DNA of 8,374 bases, taken from NCBI GenBank assembly GCA_020050375.1, contig JAGVKR010000444.1, forward strand, positions 1 to 8,374. The letters are read 5' to 3'. Source of the DNA: Planctomycetales bacterium (GTDB lineage Bacteria; Planctomycetota; Planctomycetia; Planctomycetales; Planctomycetaceae). Made by a program: the position numbers and the translations under genes. This document shows, piece after piece, positions 8,101 to 8,374 of this stretch (the first letter of the stretch is position 1; every line of letters begins with the position of its first letter). The notes under the pieces are model-generated. The model was not told the DNA's origin and did no database searches. It worked only from the letters and a program-made list of their open reading frames with translations.

Positions 8101-8263
8101 GCATGCCGCTGTAAAAGGTCATGACCTGCACCGCCGGCGCGCGAAAGATCGGCAGAATGTCGACGGGAATTTGTCGAACGGCCACGAGGCCCAGGACAAC
8201 GATCGCGAGAGCCACAACGGTGACGGCGTGGCGATTGCCGAGCGCCGCCTTGACGAGCCACAT
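5120..8263 (-). CDS. RND efflux permease, AcrB-type (COG0841)
   Basis: This 1047-residue inner-membrane transporter is the proton-driven engine of the tripartite pump and has the normal length for the family. TM1 is at about 12-30, followed by the periplasmic porter region with IPVDILPIF and YSGMPAGVVE. TM2-6 are at about 335-490, TM7 at about 538-556, a second porter region follows, and TM8-12 are at about 880-1036. The TM4 motif GPLVDNAIVVLEN gives Asp401-Asn402 where AcrB has Asp407-Asp408. TM10 reads GIVVANSVLLVDF, with Ala948 at the AcrB Lys940 position. CusA-type metal-export signatures are not seen, so drug, lipid or other hydrophobic substrates are possible and the substrate stays open. 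A His-rich loop (residues 491-503) follows TM6. The ATG at 8263 has GAGGA 7 nt upstream; the frame stays open further upstream, but that stretch is not RND-like. Confidence 0.96.
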   Translation of the reverse strand: MWLVKAALGNRHAVTVVALAIVVLGLVAVRQIPVDILPIFRAPAVQVMTFYSGMPAGVVEKNITNRLERWTGQASGTSLQESKSMVGVSVIRSYFSDDTDPNTALTQVNSLALSNLRYLPPGTLPSIVMPFDPSATMPTCILSVSSPTMGEGELQDIGRYELRSAIQAVRGAVAPAVFGGKSRAVMAYVERDKLEARGLSPVDVVEAVRDSNIMLPTGGARIGDIDYQIDSDSMYASPQAMGYVPLATKSGNASFLRDVGVVEDASRIQTGTVRINGRRQVYVPVYRQQGASTLAVVDGVRNSIPSMKERVPDDIGLEVVMDQSVYVRGAIESLLHEGVLGAVLASAMILVFLGSIRTTIIAVTCIPLAVLAAIIGMLATGNTINAMTLGGLALAIGPLVDNAIVVLENTHRHLGMGKSSQDGASDGAGEVALPVLVATCTTIIVLLPIAFTPGMGKFLFRPLALSVTFAMLASYGLSLTLVPSWCATWLKSHEHSQHSGAHSLSLIERIHAPVDRLLGGLVRLYERSLRLTLKHRFKVLACSVGIFAASLLLGPHLGQELFPTVDAGQLVLTVRAPTGTRLEATEKLIIRVEDTIRKFVPAADLQMIISELGVVPDWSAAYTPNTGPQDTTLKVQLTEHRSRSAQEYAELLRRELNAEFPGVEFAFNTGGIVSAALNYGALSPINIQVAGKKTDEARRIARKVLQAARETPGAADVRILQRFDYPQLFIEVDRAKAADLGLSQLDVIQNVVTSLNSSIQFARNFWIDPVSGNQYWVGVQYREEAVDAIDSLLNIPITSRSSSEPVLLRNIAKIRRTTAPAEIMHTNFAPVIEVMANVSGRDVGSVAADIERRIAGIEIPPGLSVRMSGEVQQMRAAFGSMGFGLILATMLVYLIMVALFRSFVDPLIILVVVPLGLTGVLVTLYLTGTSLNVQSSMGIIFMVGIVVANSVLLVDFANRLLHQGQLQVSEAIAQAGGLRLRPILMTFLATFISLLPMAIGLGRGSEANVPLGRAVLGGLVAGTILTLYVVPILYSLLRRNAPAMAKS

Positions 8264-8374
8264 AAAAGGATCCTCGCCGAACCTGGATGCAGGGAGACAG
8301 CTCAAAGATGGTCGAGCGAGAATGCCCGGACCAGAGCGTCCGCGACAGGCCGCGTCCGCGCGCACCGACTTCTA
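8264..8374. other. Upstream leader of the efflux cluster, right window edge
   Basis: These 111 bases precede the permease start. They contain its ribosome binding site (CGAGGA on the - strand at 8276-8271) and two direct copies of GCGTCCGCG (8336-8344 and 8352-8360). No convincing promoter, regulator gene or operator is visible; control elements may lie beyond the edge. Confidence 0.5.

Noticed and set aside
5120..8263. Heavy-metal (CusA/CzcA) permease
   Set aside because: The TM4 and TM10 signatures are of the AcrB/COG0841 kind (VDNAIVVLEN, GIVVANSVLLVDF), and the CusA-type Glu in TM10 and the methionine relay were not recognised.
8264..8365. Extension of the permease start by 34 codons to 8365
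   Set aside because: The extra residues are Arg/Pro/Ser-rich and not RND-like. The ATG at 8263 has a good ribosome binding site and begins directly before TM1 as usual for the family.

Overview
The window is about 60% GC by eye and most likely comes from a Gram-negative-type bacterium of the Planctomycetota. I infer this from three things: an OprO/P-like porin with the C-terminal style common in that phylum, a small secreted Cys-rich protein of a kind I recall from planctomycete genomes, and a lipoprotein-anchored RND efflux set. No species can be named from the sequence.

Layout. Two genes lie on the + strand at the left. The first is the 3' part of an outer-membrane porin (it enters from the left edge and ends at 1277). 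The second is a 134-residue exported Cys-rich protein (1371-1775). A striking 23-bp perfect palindrome (1285-1338) sits between them. The rest of the window, on the - strand, is a tripartite RND efflux cluster read from right to left: inner-membrane permease (8263-5120), then periplasmic adaptor lipoprotein (5071-3668), then TolC-type outer-membrane lipoprotein (3463-1721). The 3' ends of the Cys-rich gene and the outer-membrane-factor gene overlap tail to tail by 55 bp.

How they work together. The permease, the adaptor and the outer-membrane channel supply all three parts of one proton-driven efflux pump spanning both membranes. The first two are separated by only 48 nt and are probably cotranscribed. 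A 204-nt gap holding a hairpin, an A/T-rich stretch and a weak candidate promoter separates the adaptor from the channel gene. The permease is of the AcrB/COG0841 type and not the CusA/CzcA metal type, so its substrate cannot be read from the sequence. The porin and the Cys-rich protein are envelope proteins, but nothing shows that they belong to the pump.

No RNA gene, CRISPR array, insertion sequence or transcription regulator was recognised. The least explained items are the nested palindrome, the Cys-rich protein with its apparently altered C-terminus, and the convergent overlap. I do not see convincing evidence for a wholly new system.
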